From positions 1 to 64,000 of the forward strand of contig NZ_PJOM01000002.1 of NCBI RefSeq assembly GCF_002900965.1: 64,000 nucleotides of DNA. The letters are read 5' to 3'. Every line of letters begins with the position of its first letter. Position 1 is the first letter of the stretch. Made by a program: the position numbers and the translations under genes. This document shows, piece by piece, positions 25,423 through 34,291 of this stretch. The notes beneath the pieces are model-generated. The model did no database searches and was not told where the DNA came from. It saw only the letters and a program-made list of their open reading frames with translations. This stretch comes from Pseudotabrizicola formosa. Its GTDB lineage: Bacteria > Pseudomonadota > Alphaproteobacteria > Rhodobacterales > Rhodobacteraceae.

Positions 25423-26214
25423 TCAGATTCCGGTCTGCCGGCGCAGTTCGCGCAGTTGGTCGGCGGTCATGTAGCCGGTGGCACGCAGGCCTTCGTCGCG
25501 TTGCCAGCTGGACAGGGCGCTGCGGGTGTTGGTCCCAAAGACCCCGTCGACGCCACCGGTGCGATAGCCCAGGGTCGTCAGCCTGCGCTGGATTTCGCGC
25601 CGTTCTGCCAGGGTAAGGCCCAGCAGGCGTTCCTCGGTGCGGTCATCCACGGCGTCCGGGTCTGGCGTCGCCGGTGCGGGGCCGGCCACGGGGCCAGCCT
25701 GGCGGGCGATCAGCGTGACCTGTCCTTGCGTGACATAACCGGTCGAGGTCTGGTCATTGGCGGTTTGCCAGCGGCGGATCGCCGTGCGGGTGTTCGCGCC
25801 CCACAGCCCGTCGGCCACGCCGGTGGGGTAGCCCAGCCTGGTCAGCTGCGTCTGCAGCTGCACGCGTTGGCTGCGGGTCAGGCCAAGGGCGGCCTCGGCC
25901 GCGGCGGCGCGGGCGGGGCCGCTGACGGGCGGTGCCGGCTCCACCGGGGCGGGCTGCCCGACAGATACCCCCAGCCGCCGCAGCGCGCGTTCGGCATTGG
26001 CGCGGTAGGCCCCTTCCGGGTGTTGCGACAGATAGCTGCGATAGGCCTCGGCGGTGTTCTGGCTTTGCGCCTGTGAGAAAGCGGTCTTGTCCAGCTCTTG
26101 TGTGACCAGCGATTTCGCGACACCGGACAGGATGTCGCCAAGATCCTGTGCCGTCGCGGGGGCAGCGGTGCCCAGACCGGCGATCAGCAGCAGCGGAAGA
26201 GTGAGGGTGCGCAT
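25423..26214 (-). CDS. Exported protein with two peptidoglycan-binding domains
   Basis: The 263-residue periplasmic protein has a signal peptide (MRTLTLPLLLIAGLGTAAPATA), then a helical region with a TPR-like piece (YRSYLSQHPEGAYRANAERAL). Two PG_binding_1 repeats follow at about residues 135-195 and 205-262, each with the pattern LxxLGYxTGxxDGxxGxNTRxA. It likely anchors to peptidoglycan; no catalytic domain is attached. It is monocistronic, with a gap on both sides. Confidence 0.88.
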   Translation of the reverse strand: MRTLTLPLLLIAGLGTAAPATAQDLGDILSGVAKSLVTQELDKTAFSQAQSQNTAEAYRSYLSQHPEGAYRANAERALRRLGVSVGQPAPVEPAPPVSGPARAAAAEAALGLTRSQRVQLQTQLTRLGYPTGVADGLWGANTRTAIRRWQTANDQTSTGYVTQGQVTLIARQAGPVAGPAPATPDPDAVDDRTEERLLGLTLAERREIQRRLTTLGYRTGGVDGVFGTNTRSALSSWQRDEGLRATGYMTADQLRELRRQTGI

Positions 26215-26362
26215 GGCATGGTTCCTTTCGGACGAAGTGATTGTCGCGACGCAGGAATTTCGTCGGGTCCGTCCATGGCTTTAACGCATGTGGCCGCGCA
26301 TGGTTCCGCAGGCCCCGCGGTTTGGTCTGGGGGGCGGCGCGCGGATGGGGGCCGTCAGCCGG

Positions 26363-27232
26363 TCAGAACCATTGCCCGGGTTCCATCAGGCCAAGGTCCA
26401 TCAGCTGTTGGCTGTGCCAGTCAAAGGGGGTGGAGTTGCGCCAGCGGAAATCCTGGATGTCGAAGCGTGAGCCGGGGTTGGTGCGCAGGGCCTTGGCGGT
26501 GCGGAAAGACACCAGCGCCGTGGTGATGTTGTTGTGCCAGGGACAGGCATAGGTGTTCATCTCTTCATCCGAGAGGGTGAAGTCGGGGCGCAGGGTCAGG
26601 CCCGGGCGGGTCTTGAACAGGCAGATCCGGTCGATCTTGCGACGCTGGGGCGAGATATGTTCCTCAAACCGCCAGCGCAGACCGCCAAAGAAATCAAGCT
26701 GCCGCTCCTTGGGGTGATTGTGGTTCAACGGATCGGGGCGACCAAGGGCGTAATAGCCCGACCGGTCCAGATGGGCATCGGACAGCGAGACGGCATTGGG
26801 AAAGCGATTGAGATCGCCTGCATAGAGGTCGATGGTGTAGGTCAGAATGGCGTCGCGGCGTTCTTCGCTGTGAAAAGCCAGCAGTTCCAGCACATTGCGA
26901 GTTTCGCAAAACGGGTAGAACAGATATTCGGCATTGTAGCCATAAAACAGCCAAACCCCCGGCACCGCCGCGATGAGGCGGTTGACGGCGGTGATCAGCG
27001 CGCCTTCGGCATGCACGTCATGGTCCACGCGGTGGATCTTGTCTTCGACGCTGGCGGGCAGGGTAAGCCCGGGCGACGCGAGCAGCACAATCGTGGGAAA
27101 GCCGGCGGTCTGGTGGTGGCGCAGGGTGGTGTCCACCTCGACCTCGTCTTCGGCCAGGATCACGGCGACCGGGCCCGTGCCGATGAGGGCGCGGGCGCCT
27201 GCCAGAAAAGCGTTCAGTCCGCTGTGGCGCAT
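26363..27232 (-). CDS. Glycosyltransferase-like protein of unknown function
   Basis: The 289-residue protein is not one I recognise with certainty. The N-terminus VAVILAEDEVEVDTTLRHH followed by FPTIVLL resembles the start of GT-A (family 2/92-like) glycosyltransferases. The central part contains FYGYNAEYLFYPF, ETRNVLELLAFHSEERRDA and TYTIDLYAGDL, and a C-terminal CPWHNNITTALVSFRTAKALR. No membrane segment is obvious. The ATG at 27232 follows GGGACCAAG and starts the conserved-looking part. It is divergent from miaB. Treat the family call as tentative. Confidence 0.5.
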   Translation of the reverse strand: MRHSGLNAFLAGARALIGTGPVAVILAEDEVEVDTTLRHHQTAGFPTIVLLASPGLTLPASVEDKIHRVDHDVHAEGALITAVNRLIAAVPGVWLFYGYNAEYLFYPFCETRNVLELLAFHSEERRDAILTYTIDLYAGDLNRFPNAVSLSDAHLDRSGYYALGRPDPLNHNHPKERQLDFFGGLRWRFEEHISPQRRKIDRICLFKTRPGLTLRPDFTLSDEEMNTYACPWHNNITTALVSFRTAKALRTNPGSRFDIQDFRWRNSTPFDWHSQQLMDLGLMEPGQWF

Positions 27233-27362
27233 GTCTCGCTTGGTCCCTCCCTGCTGATCTGGGCAGACTCGGCGATGGGGGGGCGTTTGGCAAGGGGGGC
27301 TTCGCGTTGCGCCCGGTTGCGGTTCGCGGTAGAACACGCGCTGATCCACGGCGGGGTAGCCC

Positions 27363-28673
27363 ATGTCTGATGCCAAGAAGCTGTTCATCAAGACCTATGG
27401 CTGTCAGATGAACGTCTATGACAGCGAGCGCATGGCCGAGGCCATGGGCGCGGATGGCTATACGCTGACCGATGTGGTGGAAGACGCCGATATGGTGCTG
27501 CTCAACACCTGCCACATCCGCGAAAAGGCGAGTGAAAAGCTGTTCTCCGACCTTGGCCGTCTGCGCCCGTTGAAGGACGCCAAGCCTGACCTGAAGATCG
27601 GGGTGGCGGGTTGCGTGGCACAGGCGGAGGGGGCAGAGATTCAGCGGCGCATGCCGCTGGTGGATATTGTGGTGGGGCCGCAGGCCTATCACCGGCTGCC
27701 CGCCCTGGCCCGGGCCAGCGGCCCGCAGGTGGACACCGAATTTCCCGCCGAAGACAAGTTTGACCATCTGCCAGAGCGCAAGGCGTTGCGCGGGCCGACG
27801 GCGTTTCTGACAGTGCAGGAAGGCTGCGACAAGTTTTGCGCCTTTTGCGTGGTGCCCTATACCCGGGGGGCCGAGGTCAGCCGCCCGGTGGAGCGCATCT
27901 TGCGCGAAACCCGTGATCTGGTGTCGCGCGGGGTGCGTGAGGTGACGTTGCTGGGGCAGAACGTGAATGGCTATCACGGCGCAGGCGAGGGCGGGGCCTG
28001 GACGCTGGGCCGGTTGATCCGGGCCTTGGCGGGCATCGACGGTCTGGAGCGGGTGCGCTACATGACCAGCCATCCCAATGACATGGACGACGATCTGATC
28101 GCGGCGCATGGCGATGTGCCGCAGTTGATGCCCTATCTGCATCTGCCGGTGCAGTCGGGGTCAGACCGCATTCTGAAGGCGATGAACCGCAAGCACACGC
28201 GGGATGATTATTTCCGGGTGATCGACAAGATCCGCGCCGTTCGGCCCGATACGCTGTTTTCGTCCGATTTCATCGTGGGCTTTCCGGGTGAAACCGACGC
28301 CGATTTTGCCGATACGCTGGATCTGGTGCGGCGGGTGGGGTACGGCCAGTCCTATTCGTTCAAGTATTCGGCGCGGCCCGGCACGCCGGCGGCAGAGAAA
28401 CCTGCGGTCGAGGCTGCGGTCGCGGACGCCCGCTTGCAAGCGTTGCAGGCCTTGATCCTTGACCAGCAGCGCGCGGGCCAGGAGGCGATGGTGGGGCGCG
28501 AGGTGACGGTGCTTTATGAAAAGGCCGGACGCCAGCCGGGGCAGATGGTGGGCAAGTCTGACCACCTGCATGCGGTGCATGTCGATGATGCGACGGGTCG
28601 GGTAGGCGAGCTGGCGCGGGTGCGGGTGGTGGCCTCTGCCGCCAATTCGCTCTCGGCGGTCAGGGTTTCCTGA
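27363..28673 (+). CDS. miaB: tRNA-2-methylthio-N6-dimethylallyladenosine synthase
   Basis: The 436-residue radical-SAM methylthiotransferase adds the 2-methylthio group to i6A37 of tRNAs reading UNN codons. Domains in order are the UPF0004 domain with Cys in [21 protein letters not shown] and GVAGCVAQ (auxiliary cluster); the radical-SAM domain with [15 protein letters not shown] (Cx3CxxC); and a C-terminal TRAM domain. Length is normal. It is followed by the OmpA-like/lipoprotein pair and then phoH. Confidence 0.97.
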   Translation: MSDAKKLFIKTYGCQMNVYDSERMAEAMGADGYTLTDVVEDADMVLLNTCHIREKASEKLFSDLGRLRPLKDAKPDLKIGVAGCVAQAEGAEIQRRMPLVDIVVGPQAYHRLPALARASGPQVDTEFPAEDKFDHLPERKALRGPTAFLTVQEGCDKFCAFCVVPYTRGAEVSRPVERILRETRDLVSRGVREVTLLGQNVNGYHGAGEGGAWTLGRLIRALAGIDGLERVRYMTSHPNDMDDDLIAAHGDVPQLMPYLHLPVQSGSDRILKAMNRKHTRDDYFRVIDKIRAVRPDTLFSSDFIVGFPGETDADFADTLDLVRRVGYGQSYSFKYSARPGTPAAEKPAVEAAVADARLQALQALILDQQRAGQEAMVGREVTVLYEKAGRQPGQMVGKSDHLHAVHVDDATGRVGELARVRVVASAANSLSAVRVS

Positions 28674-28887
28674 GGCTGATCAGTCGGCCCGCAGGGGGCG
28701 CTTTGTTTGGCTGATCGCGACAATGGCGCAGGATGCTGCGGGAAGGGCAGGGTTTTTGCCCTGACTTCGCCGCATAAATGCCCTGATTTATTCAAATTTC
28801 GCTTTACTTCACTTTGCCCGGTCGTCAATCCTTGGGGCATAATTTTGCATGTGAATGGTTAACAAGGGGGTTGCGGCTGTGGAGCGG

Positions 28888-29448
28888 ATGTCCAAAGCGG
28901 TACGGATGATCCTGGGGGGCGCAGCGCTTGCTGTCGGGCTTTCAGGCGTGACGCCGGTCCTGGCACAGGGGGCCCCCGAAGTTGTCGGCAAGATCGAATG
29001 GGGCGTCTGGATCGACGATGACGGCTGCATGCACTGGTGGGCCGATGGCGGGCTTGAAGGCTATATGGTGCCGCGCCGCAACCCCAAGGATGGCAAGCCG
29101 GTCTGCCTGAAGCGCAACACCTGTCTGGTGGAAAACACCGATCAGCTGTTTGCGACCGACAGCGCCCGGCTGACAGCGCAGGGGCGGTCGCGGTTGCAAT
29201 CCTTTTTCCGGAATGCCGGGGCCTTTGGCTATGCGATCTATGGCCATACCGACAGCCGCGCATCGGATGAATACAACATGGGCCTGTCAGAGCGTCGCGC
29301 CGCCGCCGTTGCCAATGTGGCGCGTTCGGTCGGCGCGCATGTGGAGCGGGAAATCGGCTATGGCGAACGTCAGCCTGTCGCCTCGAACAGGTCTGCTGCC
29401 GGCATGCAGAAGAACCGTCGGGTCGAAGTTGTCTGCTACCGGTGGTGA
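28888..29448 (+). CDS. OmpA-domain protein with an N-terminal Cys-containing module
   Basis: The 186-residue exported protein has a signal peptide ending APVLAQ-like (TPVLAQGA), a short module at residues 42-73 (DDDGCMHWW, GLEGYMVPRRNPKDGKPVC) and a C-terminal OmpA-like peptidoglycan-binding domain (YGHTDSRASDEYNMGLSERRA). The module has a close relative in the next gene, so the pair probably work together at the outer membrane. I chose the ATG at 28888 for its GGAG site; an in-frame ATG at 28855 has none. The stop overlaps the next start by one base. Confidence 0.85.
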   Translation: MSKAVRMILGGAALAVGLSGVTPVLAQGAPEVVGKIEWGVWIDDDGCMHWWADGGLEGYMVPRRNPKDGKPVCLKRNTCLVENTDQLFATDSARLTAQGRSRLQSFFRNAGAFGYAIYGHTDSRASDEYNMGLSERRAAAVANVARSVGAHVEREIGYGERQPVASNRSAAGMQKNRRVEVVCYRW

Positions 29449-29828
29449 TGAACATGAAGATTAGTTTCAAATTCGGCGCGGCCCTGGCAGTCTTGTTCCT
29501 GAGCGGCTGTGTCAGTGATGGTCTGACCCCCTATCAGGGCCCCGACTCTGTGATCGCGACCGGGGTGGACAAGGGCCGCGACTCCGGCGTCCTGCGCCAT
29601 GGCCATGCGGCCATTGCCTATGATCCTGACGGGTGCCAGAACTGGATCATGGATGACGGGGTGGAGGGGTATTCCAGCCCGCGTTTTGACCCGAAATCGG
29701 GCCTGCCCGTCTGCAACGATCACTTTCCGCCGGGAACGGTGATCAGAAACTACCAGACCGACTCGCCGGGCCTGCGCGATTATGTGCCCGGTCCCGGCAT
29801 TCGCACGGTGGTGCGCCGGTCGAACTGA
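29448..29828 (+). CDS. Lipoprotein sharing a module with the preceding OmpA-like protein
   Basis: The 126-residue predicted lipoprotein has the signal peptide lipobox LSGC with Cys21. Residues 56-89 (DPDGCQNWIMDDGVEGY, SPRFDPKSGLPVC) match the module of the preceding protein: DGC-x2-W-x3-D-G-x-EGY-x2-PR-x2-PK-x-G-x-PVC. There is no known domain and no OmpA part. Coupled translation and the shared module suggest the two proteins were made by duplication of one segment. The function is unknown. Confidence 0.72.
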   Translation: MNMKISFKFGAALAVLFLSGCVSDGLTPYQGPDSVIATGVDKGRDSGVLRHGHAAIAYDPDGCQNWIMDDGVEGYSSPRFDPKSGLPVCNDHFPPGTVIRNYQTDSPGLRDYVPGPGIRTVVRRSN

Positions 29829-29853
29829 CAGACCGCTTTGGCGGCATATTCCG

Positions 29854-29881
29854 GGGGCCACGGGGAACCGGGCCCCCTTTG
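29854..29881 (+). terminator. Likely terminator after the lipoprotein gene
   Basis: GGGGGCC (29854-29860) pairs with GGCCCCC (29872-29878) around an 11-base loop and is followed by a short T run. It sits 26 bases past the lipoprotein stop and well before phoH. The T-tract is weak. Confidence 0.45.
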
Positions 29882-30043
29882 TCGTGGTTGGGGTGACAGA
29901 CCAATCGCTGCCTGGGTTTTGGGCGGATGTCACAATTCCGTGCGGTGGCTGGATATAAACTCGGACTGACACGAAATCGATGCTTGCCAGATCATGTGAC
30001 GCGGCGCACGATACATACAGGCCCTAGCATCAAGGAGACCTCA

Positions 30044-31051
30044 TTGGGCATCAGCGCGCTGACCCCCCCGACCAAGCCCGAGGACATCATCGAGACTGTT
30101 CTCGAATTTCCAGACAATCGTTTGCTGATTGACCTGTGCGGCGAGTTTGACCGCAATCTGGCGCAGGTGGAGCACCAGATGGGCGTTCACATCCTGCGGC
30201 GCGGAAACCGCCTTGCGGTGATCGGGGATAAGGGCGCGCGGGAGCAGGCGGCCGCCGTGCTGCGCAGCCTCTATGCCCGGCTCGAATCCGGTCGCACGGT
30301 CGCCGCAGGCGATATTGACGGTGCGATGCGTCTGGGTCAGGCCACGATGAGCGCCGAGGGCGAGCAGATCGAACTGTTCAACCCCGGCATGGAAATCCGC
30401 ACCCGCAAGAAACCGGTGGAGCCGCGGACCGAGGCGCAGAAGGCCTATGTCGCCAACCTGTTCAGCCATGAACTTGGTTTTGGCATCGGGCCTGCGGGCA
30501 CTGGCAAGACCTATCTGGCAGTGGCGGTCGGCGTGACCATGCTGGTGTCAGGGGCGGTCGAAAAGATCATCCTGTCGCGCCCGGCGGTGGAGGCGGGGGA
30601 GCGTTTGGGCTTCCTTCCTGGTGACATGAAGGAGAAGGTCGATCCCTACATGCAGCCGCTCTATGATGCGCTGAATGATTTCCTGCCTGCCAAGCAGGTG
30701 CAAAAGCTGATGGAGGAGAAGCGCATCGAGATCGCGCCCTTGGCCTTCATGCGCGGGCGCACGCTGTCGAATGCCTTTGTGGTGCTGGACGAGGCCCAGA
30801 ACGCCACGACCATGCAGATGAAGATGTTCCTGACCCGGTTGGGCCAGGGGTCGCGCATGGTGATCACCGGCGACCGCACCCAGGTGGACCTGCCGCGCGG
30901 CATGCCCTCGGGGTTGGCCGATGCAGAACGCATACTGAAGGGGGTGCGTGGGGTGACGTTCAATTACTTCACATCCAAGGATGTGGTGCGCCATCCGCTG
31001 GTGGCGCGGATCATCGAGGCTTACGAATCGGACGAGACGCCGCAGACCTGA
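30044..31051 (+). CDS. phoH: PhoH family ATPase (YbeZ-like)
   Basis: The 335-residue cytoplasmic P-loop ATPase has Walker A GPAGTGKTYLA, Walker B FVVLDEAQNATT and a downstream sensor GDRTQVDLPRG. Family members act with YbeY in RNA handling, and ybeY follows directly. I chose the TTG at 30044 because AAGGAG lies seven bases upstream (30032-30037). An ATG at 29927 is in frame but has no ribosome-binding site and adds an unconserved segment. Confidence 0.93.
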   Translation: MGISALTPPTKPEDIIETVLEFPDNRLLIDLCGEFDRNLAQVEHQMGVHILRRGNRLAVIGDKGAREQAAAVLRSLYARLESGRTVAAGDIDGAMRLGQATMSAEGEQIELFNPGMEIRTRKKPVEPRTEAQKAYVANLFSHELGFGIGPAGTGKTYLAVAVGVTMLVSGAVEKIILSRPAVEAGERLGFLPGDMKEKVDPYMQPLYDALNDFLPAKQVQKLMEEKRIEIAPLAFMRGRTLSNAFVVLDEAQNATTMQMKMFLTRLGQGSRMVITGDRTQVDLPRGMPSGLADAERILKGVRGVTFNYFTSKDVVRHPLVARIIEAYESDETPQT

Positions 31052-31071
31052 GAGTTGGGCCGATCAAGGCA

Positions 31072-31124
31072 CCGGGGGGCTGTCTGCCCCCCGGTCCCCC
31101 CGTCGAGGATGTTTAAAGACTGAA
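31072..31124 (+). repeat. GC hairpin plus GATGTTTAAAG-type intergenic element, copy 3
   Basis: CCGGGGGGC-TGTCT-GCCCCCCGG (31072-31094) is a perfect 9-bp stem. It is followed by CCCCCCGTCGAGGATGTTTA (31095-31114) and AAGACTGAA. This is a degenerate member of the element also seen at 1719-1806, and lies between phoH and ybeY. Confidence 0.5.
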
Positions 31125-31195
31125 AACAGGCGGGCCGTCCAGGCTGGGCCTTCGTTTCTCTTGCCCGACCTGTCCAGTTGGGATAGGGCGCGCGG

Positions 31196-31699
31196 ATGGA
31201 CCCGCTGGTGGAGTGTGTGATCGAGGATGCCCGTTGGGAGAGGCTGGGGCTGGAGCCCCTGTCCTTGCGTGCGGCGTCGGCGGTGCTTGCGGGGTTGGAG
31301 CTGCCGCAGACGGGGTTTACCCTATGCGTGATGGGCTGCGATGATGCGCGGATATCGGTGCTGAATGCGGAATTCCGTGGCAAGCCCACCCCCACCAATG
31401 TGCTGAGCTGGCCGACGGAAGATCTGTCGGAAGACCTGCCCGGTGCCGTGCCGGCGCGGCCCTTGGCGGGTGAGGCGGCAGAGCCCTGGTCGCTGGGCGA
31501 TATCGCGATTTCCTATGACACCTGCGCGCGCGAGGCCGAGGTGGCGGGCAAGCCGCTGGCGGATCATGTCACCCATCTGGTCGTGCATGGCGTGTTACAT
31601 TTGCTGGGATATGATCACATTCATGATGCCGATGCGGATCTGATGGAAAAACATGAGGTGGCCATACTTGCCACGCTTGGGGTTGATGACCCATATTGA
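31196..31699 (+). CDS. ybeY: rRNA maturation endoribonuclease YbeY
   Basis: The 167-residue zinc metalloprotein is involved in 16S rRNA 3'-end processing and ribosome quality control. The metal-binding motif HGVLHLLGYDHIHD (H-x3-H-x5-H) is near the C-terminus, and the N-terminal half holds the NAEFRGKPTPTNVLSWP family segment. It lies between phoH and corC, the standard order. Start is ATG at 31196. Confidence 0.96.
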   Translation: MDPLVECVIEDARWERLGLEPLSLRAASAVLAGLELPQTGFTLCVMGCDDARISVLNAEFRGKPTPTNVLSWPTEDLSEDLPGAVPARPLAGEAAEPWSLGDIAISYDTCAREAEVAGKPLADHVTHLVVHGVLHLLGYDHIHDADADLMEKHEVAILATLGVDDPY

Positions 31700-31739
31700 A
31701 GCCGCACCCATGACAGGGTGCTTTTCTGGATAAGGACTG

Positions 31740-32708
31740 ATGGGCAGTAGTAACGACGGGTCTACGGCGGCGCAGCGCGCGCCGTCTGGTGTACAGGCCG
31801 AAGGCGATCAACCTCCGAGTAGGGGCCTGTTCGGACGTTTGTTGGGTGTGTTTTCGGGGGCTGACAGCCCGCCGGGCGGCCGGTCGGATGCTCCGGCGCC
31901 GGTGGTGACAAGCGGAGGCGCTTCGGTGCCGGGGCTTGGAAACCTGCGGCGGTTGCGGGTGGATGATGTGGCGATTCCCAAGGTGGATATCGTTGCCGTG
32001 CCCGTCGATATCGGTCGAGATGATCTGGTCGAAGTGTTCCGCGAGCAGGGGTTTTCGCGCCTGCCGGTGTACAAGGGCACGCTGGACCATCCGCAGGGCC
32101 TTGTTTTGCTGAAGGATCTGGCGCTGCAGCACGGCTTTGGCACCTCAGGGAGGTTTTCCCTGCGCAAACTGCTGCGCCCCTTGCTCTATGCGCCGCCGTC
32201 GATGCCCATCGGCGTTTTGTTGCAGAAGATGCAGCGCGAACGGGTGCATATGGCACTGGTGATCGATGAATACGGTGGCGTTGACGGTTTGGTAACCATT
32301 GAAGACCTGATCGAGACCGTGATCGGCGAGATCGAGGACGAGCATGACGAGGATGAAAGCCTGTTGTGGAAAGAGGAAAAGCCCGGCGTGTTCCTGGCGC
32401 AATCCACTGCCCCGCTGGAGGAGTTCGAGGCCGTCATCGGAATGAAGCTGCGCAACGGCGAGGATGATGACGAGATCGACACGCTGGGCGGCCTGGTCTT
32501 TGTGCGCATCGGCCGGGTGCCGGTGCGGGGCGAGATCGTGCCGCACGAATCGGGGGCCGAGTTCGAGGTGGTGGATGCCGATCCACGGCGGATCAAGCGG
32601 CTTCGCGTGCGCCTGCCGGGGAGCAAGCGCGATCCGGTGACCGAAACCGAGACGCCAGCAGCCGCTGCGGCACCCGTATCTTCAATCATGGAGAAGGTCG
32701 CGTCTTGA
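31740..32708 (+). CDS. CorC/HlyC family CBS-domain protein
   Basis: The 322-residue soluble CorC-like protein has no transmembrane DUF21 domain. Two CBS motifs span about residues 75-200 (PKVDIVAVPVDIGRDDLVEVFREQGFSRLPVYKG and ALVIDEYGGVDGLVTIEDLIE), followed by the CorC_HlyC domain. It has been linked to Mg2+/Co2+ homeostasis and membrane integrity. A disordered Gly/Ser/Pro-rich N-terminal 55 residues precedes the first CBS motif. It overlaps lnt by 4 bases. Confidence 0.9.
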   Translation: MGSSNDGSTAAQRAPSGVQAEGDQPPSRGLFGRLLGVFSGADSPPGGRSDAPAPVVTSGGASVPGLGNLRRLRVDDVAIPKVDIVAVPVDIGRDDLVEVFREQGFSRLPVYKGTLDHPQGLVLLKDLALQHGFGTSGRFSLRKLLRPLLYAPPSMPIGVLLQKMQRERVHMALVIDEYGGVDGLVTIEDLIETVIGEIEDEHDEDESLLWKEEKPGVFLAQSTAPLEEFEAVIGMKLRNGEDDDEIDTLGGLVFVRIGRVPVRGEIVPHESGAEFEVVDADPRRIKRLRVRLPGSKRDPVTETETPAAAAAPVSSIMEKVAS

Positions 32709-34201
32709 GCCTGCGCCACCGGCTGTTTGCCGCCGCTCCGGTCCGGCGGCAGGCAGGGCTTGACGTGCTGGCGGGGGCGGCGGTTGCCTTGGGGCAGGCG
32801 CCGATCTCGGCCTGGTATCTGGCCTTTCCGGCGCTGATCTGGGCGATGGCGCGCATGCTGCGGCCAGCATCGGCGGCGGGGGCGGGCTGGGCCGGTTTGC
32901 TGGTGGGGGCGGGGTATTTCGGGGCCTCGCTCACCTGGATCGTTTCGCCGTTTTTCATCGATCCTTGGGTCTATGGCTGGATGGCCCCGTTTGCGGTGGT
33001 GCTGATGGCCTTTGGCTTTGGGCTGTTCTGGGCGGGGGCTGCGGCGGCGGCCAGCCGGTTTGCGGTCAGACCACTGGCGCTTGCCGCCAGCCTTGGCGCG
33101 GTGGAACTGCTGCGCGGCTATGTCTTTACCGGCTTTCCCTGGGCGTTGGTCGGGCACATGTGGCACGCCTGGCCGCTGGTGCAGACGGTGGCGCTGTGGG
33201 GAGCGACGGGGCTGACGGCGGCGACCCTCGGGGCCGCCGCGCTGCCGCTGATGCACCGCTGGTGGGGGGCTGCGGCGGCGGGTGCCCTGCTGCTGGCGGG
33301 CACGGGCTTTGGCCTGTGGCAGTTGGACCAGCCAGAGCCCGGCGCGCGGGCGGCGAGCCTGCGGCTGGTGCAGCCCAATGCCGAGCAGCATCTGAAATGG
33401 GACCCGGATCAGGCCCGCATGCTGTTTCAGCGCCAGCTGGCGTTCACGCGGGAGGGCACGCCTGCCACGCTGACGATCTGGCCCGAAACCGCGGTGCCTT
33501 ATCTGCTGGAATATTCGCCCGAGGTGGCACCGATGATCACCGATGCCTCGGCTGGCAATCGGGTGGCGATCGGCATTCAGCGGGTGGAGGGTGACCGGGG
33601 TTGGAACGCGCTGCGCGTTCTGGAGGGCGAAGGCCGGGTCAGCGCCACCTATGACAAGTTCCATCTGGTGCCCTTTGGCGAATACATGCCGATGGGCGAT
33701 CTGTTGCAGGACTGGTTCGGCATCGGCGCTTTTGCCGCGCAGGTGGGAAACGGCTATTCGGCCGGCACCGGGCCGCAGGTCATTGATCTGGGCGAGGCGC
33801 TTGGCCGCGTGTTGCCGCTGATCTGTTATGAGGCGGTGTTTCCGCAGATCCCGCGCGGCGCGCCGGAGCGGCCCGACTGGATGTTGCAGATCACCAATGA
33901 CGCATGGTTTGGCACGCTGACCGGGCCGTTCCAGCATTTCGAACAGGCGCGGTTGCGGGCCATTGAACAGGGCTTGCCGCTGATCCGCGTGGCCAATACC
34001 GGGGTGACGGCGGTGATCGATGCGCGGGGGCGGGTTTTGCAGGCGCTGCCCTTTGGCACGGCGGGCTATCTGGATGTGGCGCAGGTGCCCGGGGCGCTGC
34101 CGACCCCGTTTTATGCAAGGTGGGGCGAGGGGCCGGTGCTGGTGCTGCTGGTCGTTCTAATTGCAGGGTCTTTCCTGCGCCGCAGGCCCCGGGTTGCTTG
34201 A
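32705..34201 (+). CDS. lnt: Apolipoprotein N-acyltransferase
   Basis: The 498-residue inner-membrane enzyme adds the third acyl chain to lipoproteins using phospholipid. Several N-terminal membrane segments (residues ~15-200) precede a nitrilase-like periplasmic domain with the catalytic triad: Glu in TIWPETAVPY, Lys in YDKFHLVPFGEY and Cys in LPLICYEAVFP. A terminal helix re-enters the membrane. The start is TTG at 32705, overlapping corC by 4 bases. Together with lolC/D it covers lipoprotein maturation. Confidence 0.96.
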   Translation: MSLRHRLFAAAPVRRQAGLDVLAGAAVALGQAPISAWYLAFPALIWAMARMLRPASAAGAGWAGLLVGAGYFGASLTWIVSPFFIDPWVYGWMAPFAVVLMAFGFGLFWAGAAAAASRFAVRPLALAASLGAVELLRGYVFTGFPWALVGHMWHAWPLVQTVALWGATGLTAATLGAAALPLMHRWWGAAAAGALLLAGTGFGLWQLDQPEPGARAASLRLVQPNAEQHLKWDPDQARMLFQRQLAFTREGTPATLTIWPETAVPYLLEYSPEVAPMITDASAGNRVAIGIQRVEGDRGWNALRVLEGEGRVSATYDKFHLVPFGEYMPMGDLLQDWFGIGAFAAQVGNGYSAGTGPQVIDLGEALGRVLPLICYEAVFPQIPRGAPERPDWMLQITNDAWFGTLTGPFQHFEQARLRAIEQGLPLIRVANTGVTAVIDARGRVLQALPFGTAGYLDVAQVPGALPTPFYARWGEGPVLVLLVVLIAGSFLRRRPRVA

Positions 34202-34236
34202 CGCCTTGCGCCATTGGGCTTACGCACCACACTGAA

Positions 34237-34283
34237 CTGCCACAACGGCTTCCTGGCGTGGCAGGGATCATTCAAATGGAGCA
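34237..34283 (+). promoter_or_regulatory. SAM/SAH riboswitch upstream of metK
   Basis: A perfect 7-bp stem CTGCCAC (34237-34243) / GTGGCAG (34258-34264) encloses AACGGCTTCCTGGC. An unpaired linker and ATGGAGCA (34276-34283) follow, the two conserved parts of the SAM/SAH riboswitch found before metK in Rhodobacterales. ATGGAGCA contains the GGAG ribosome-binding site, and metK starts at 34292, so ligand-induced pseudoknot formation would block translation when SAM is plentiful. Confidence 0.93.
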
Positions 34284-34291
34284 CTACCCCA

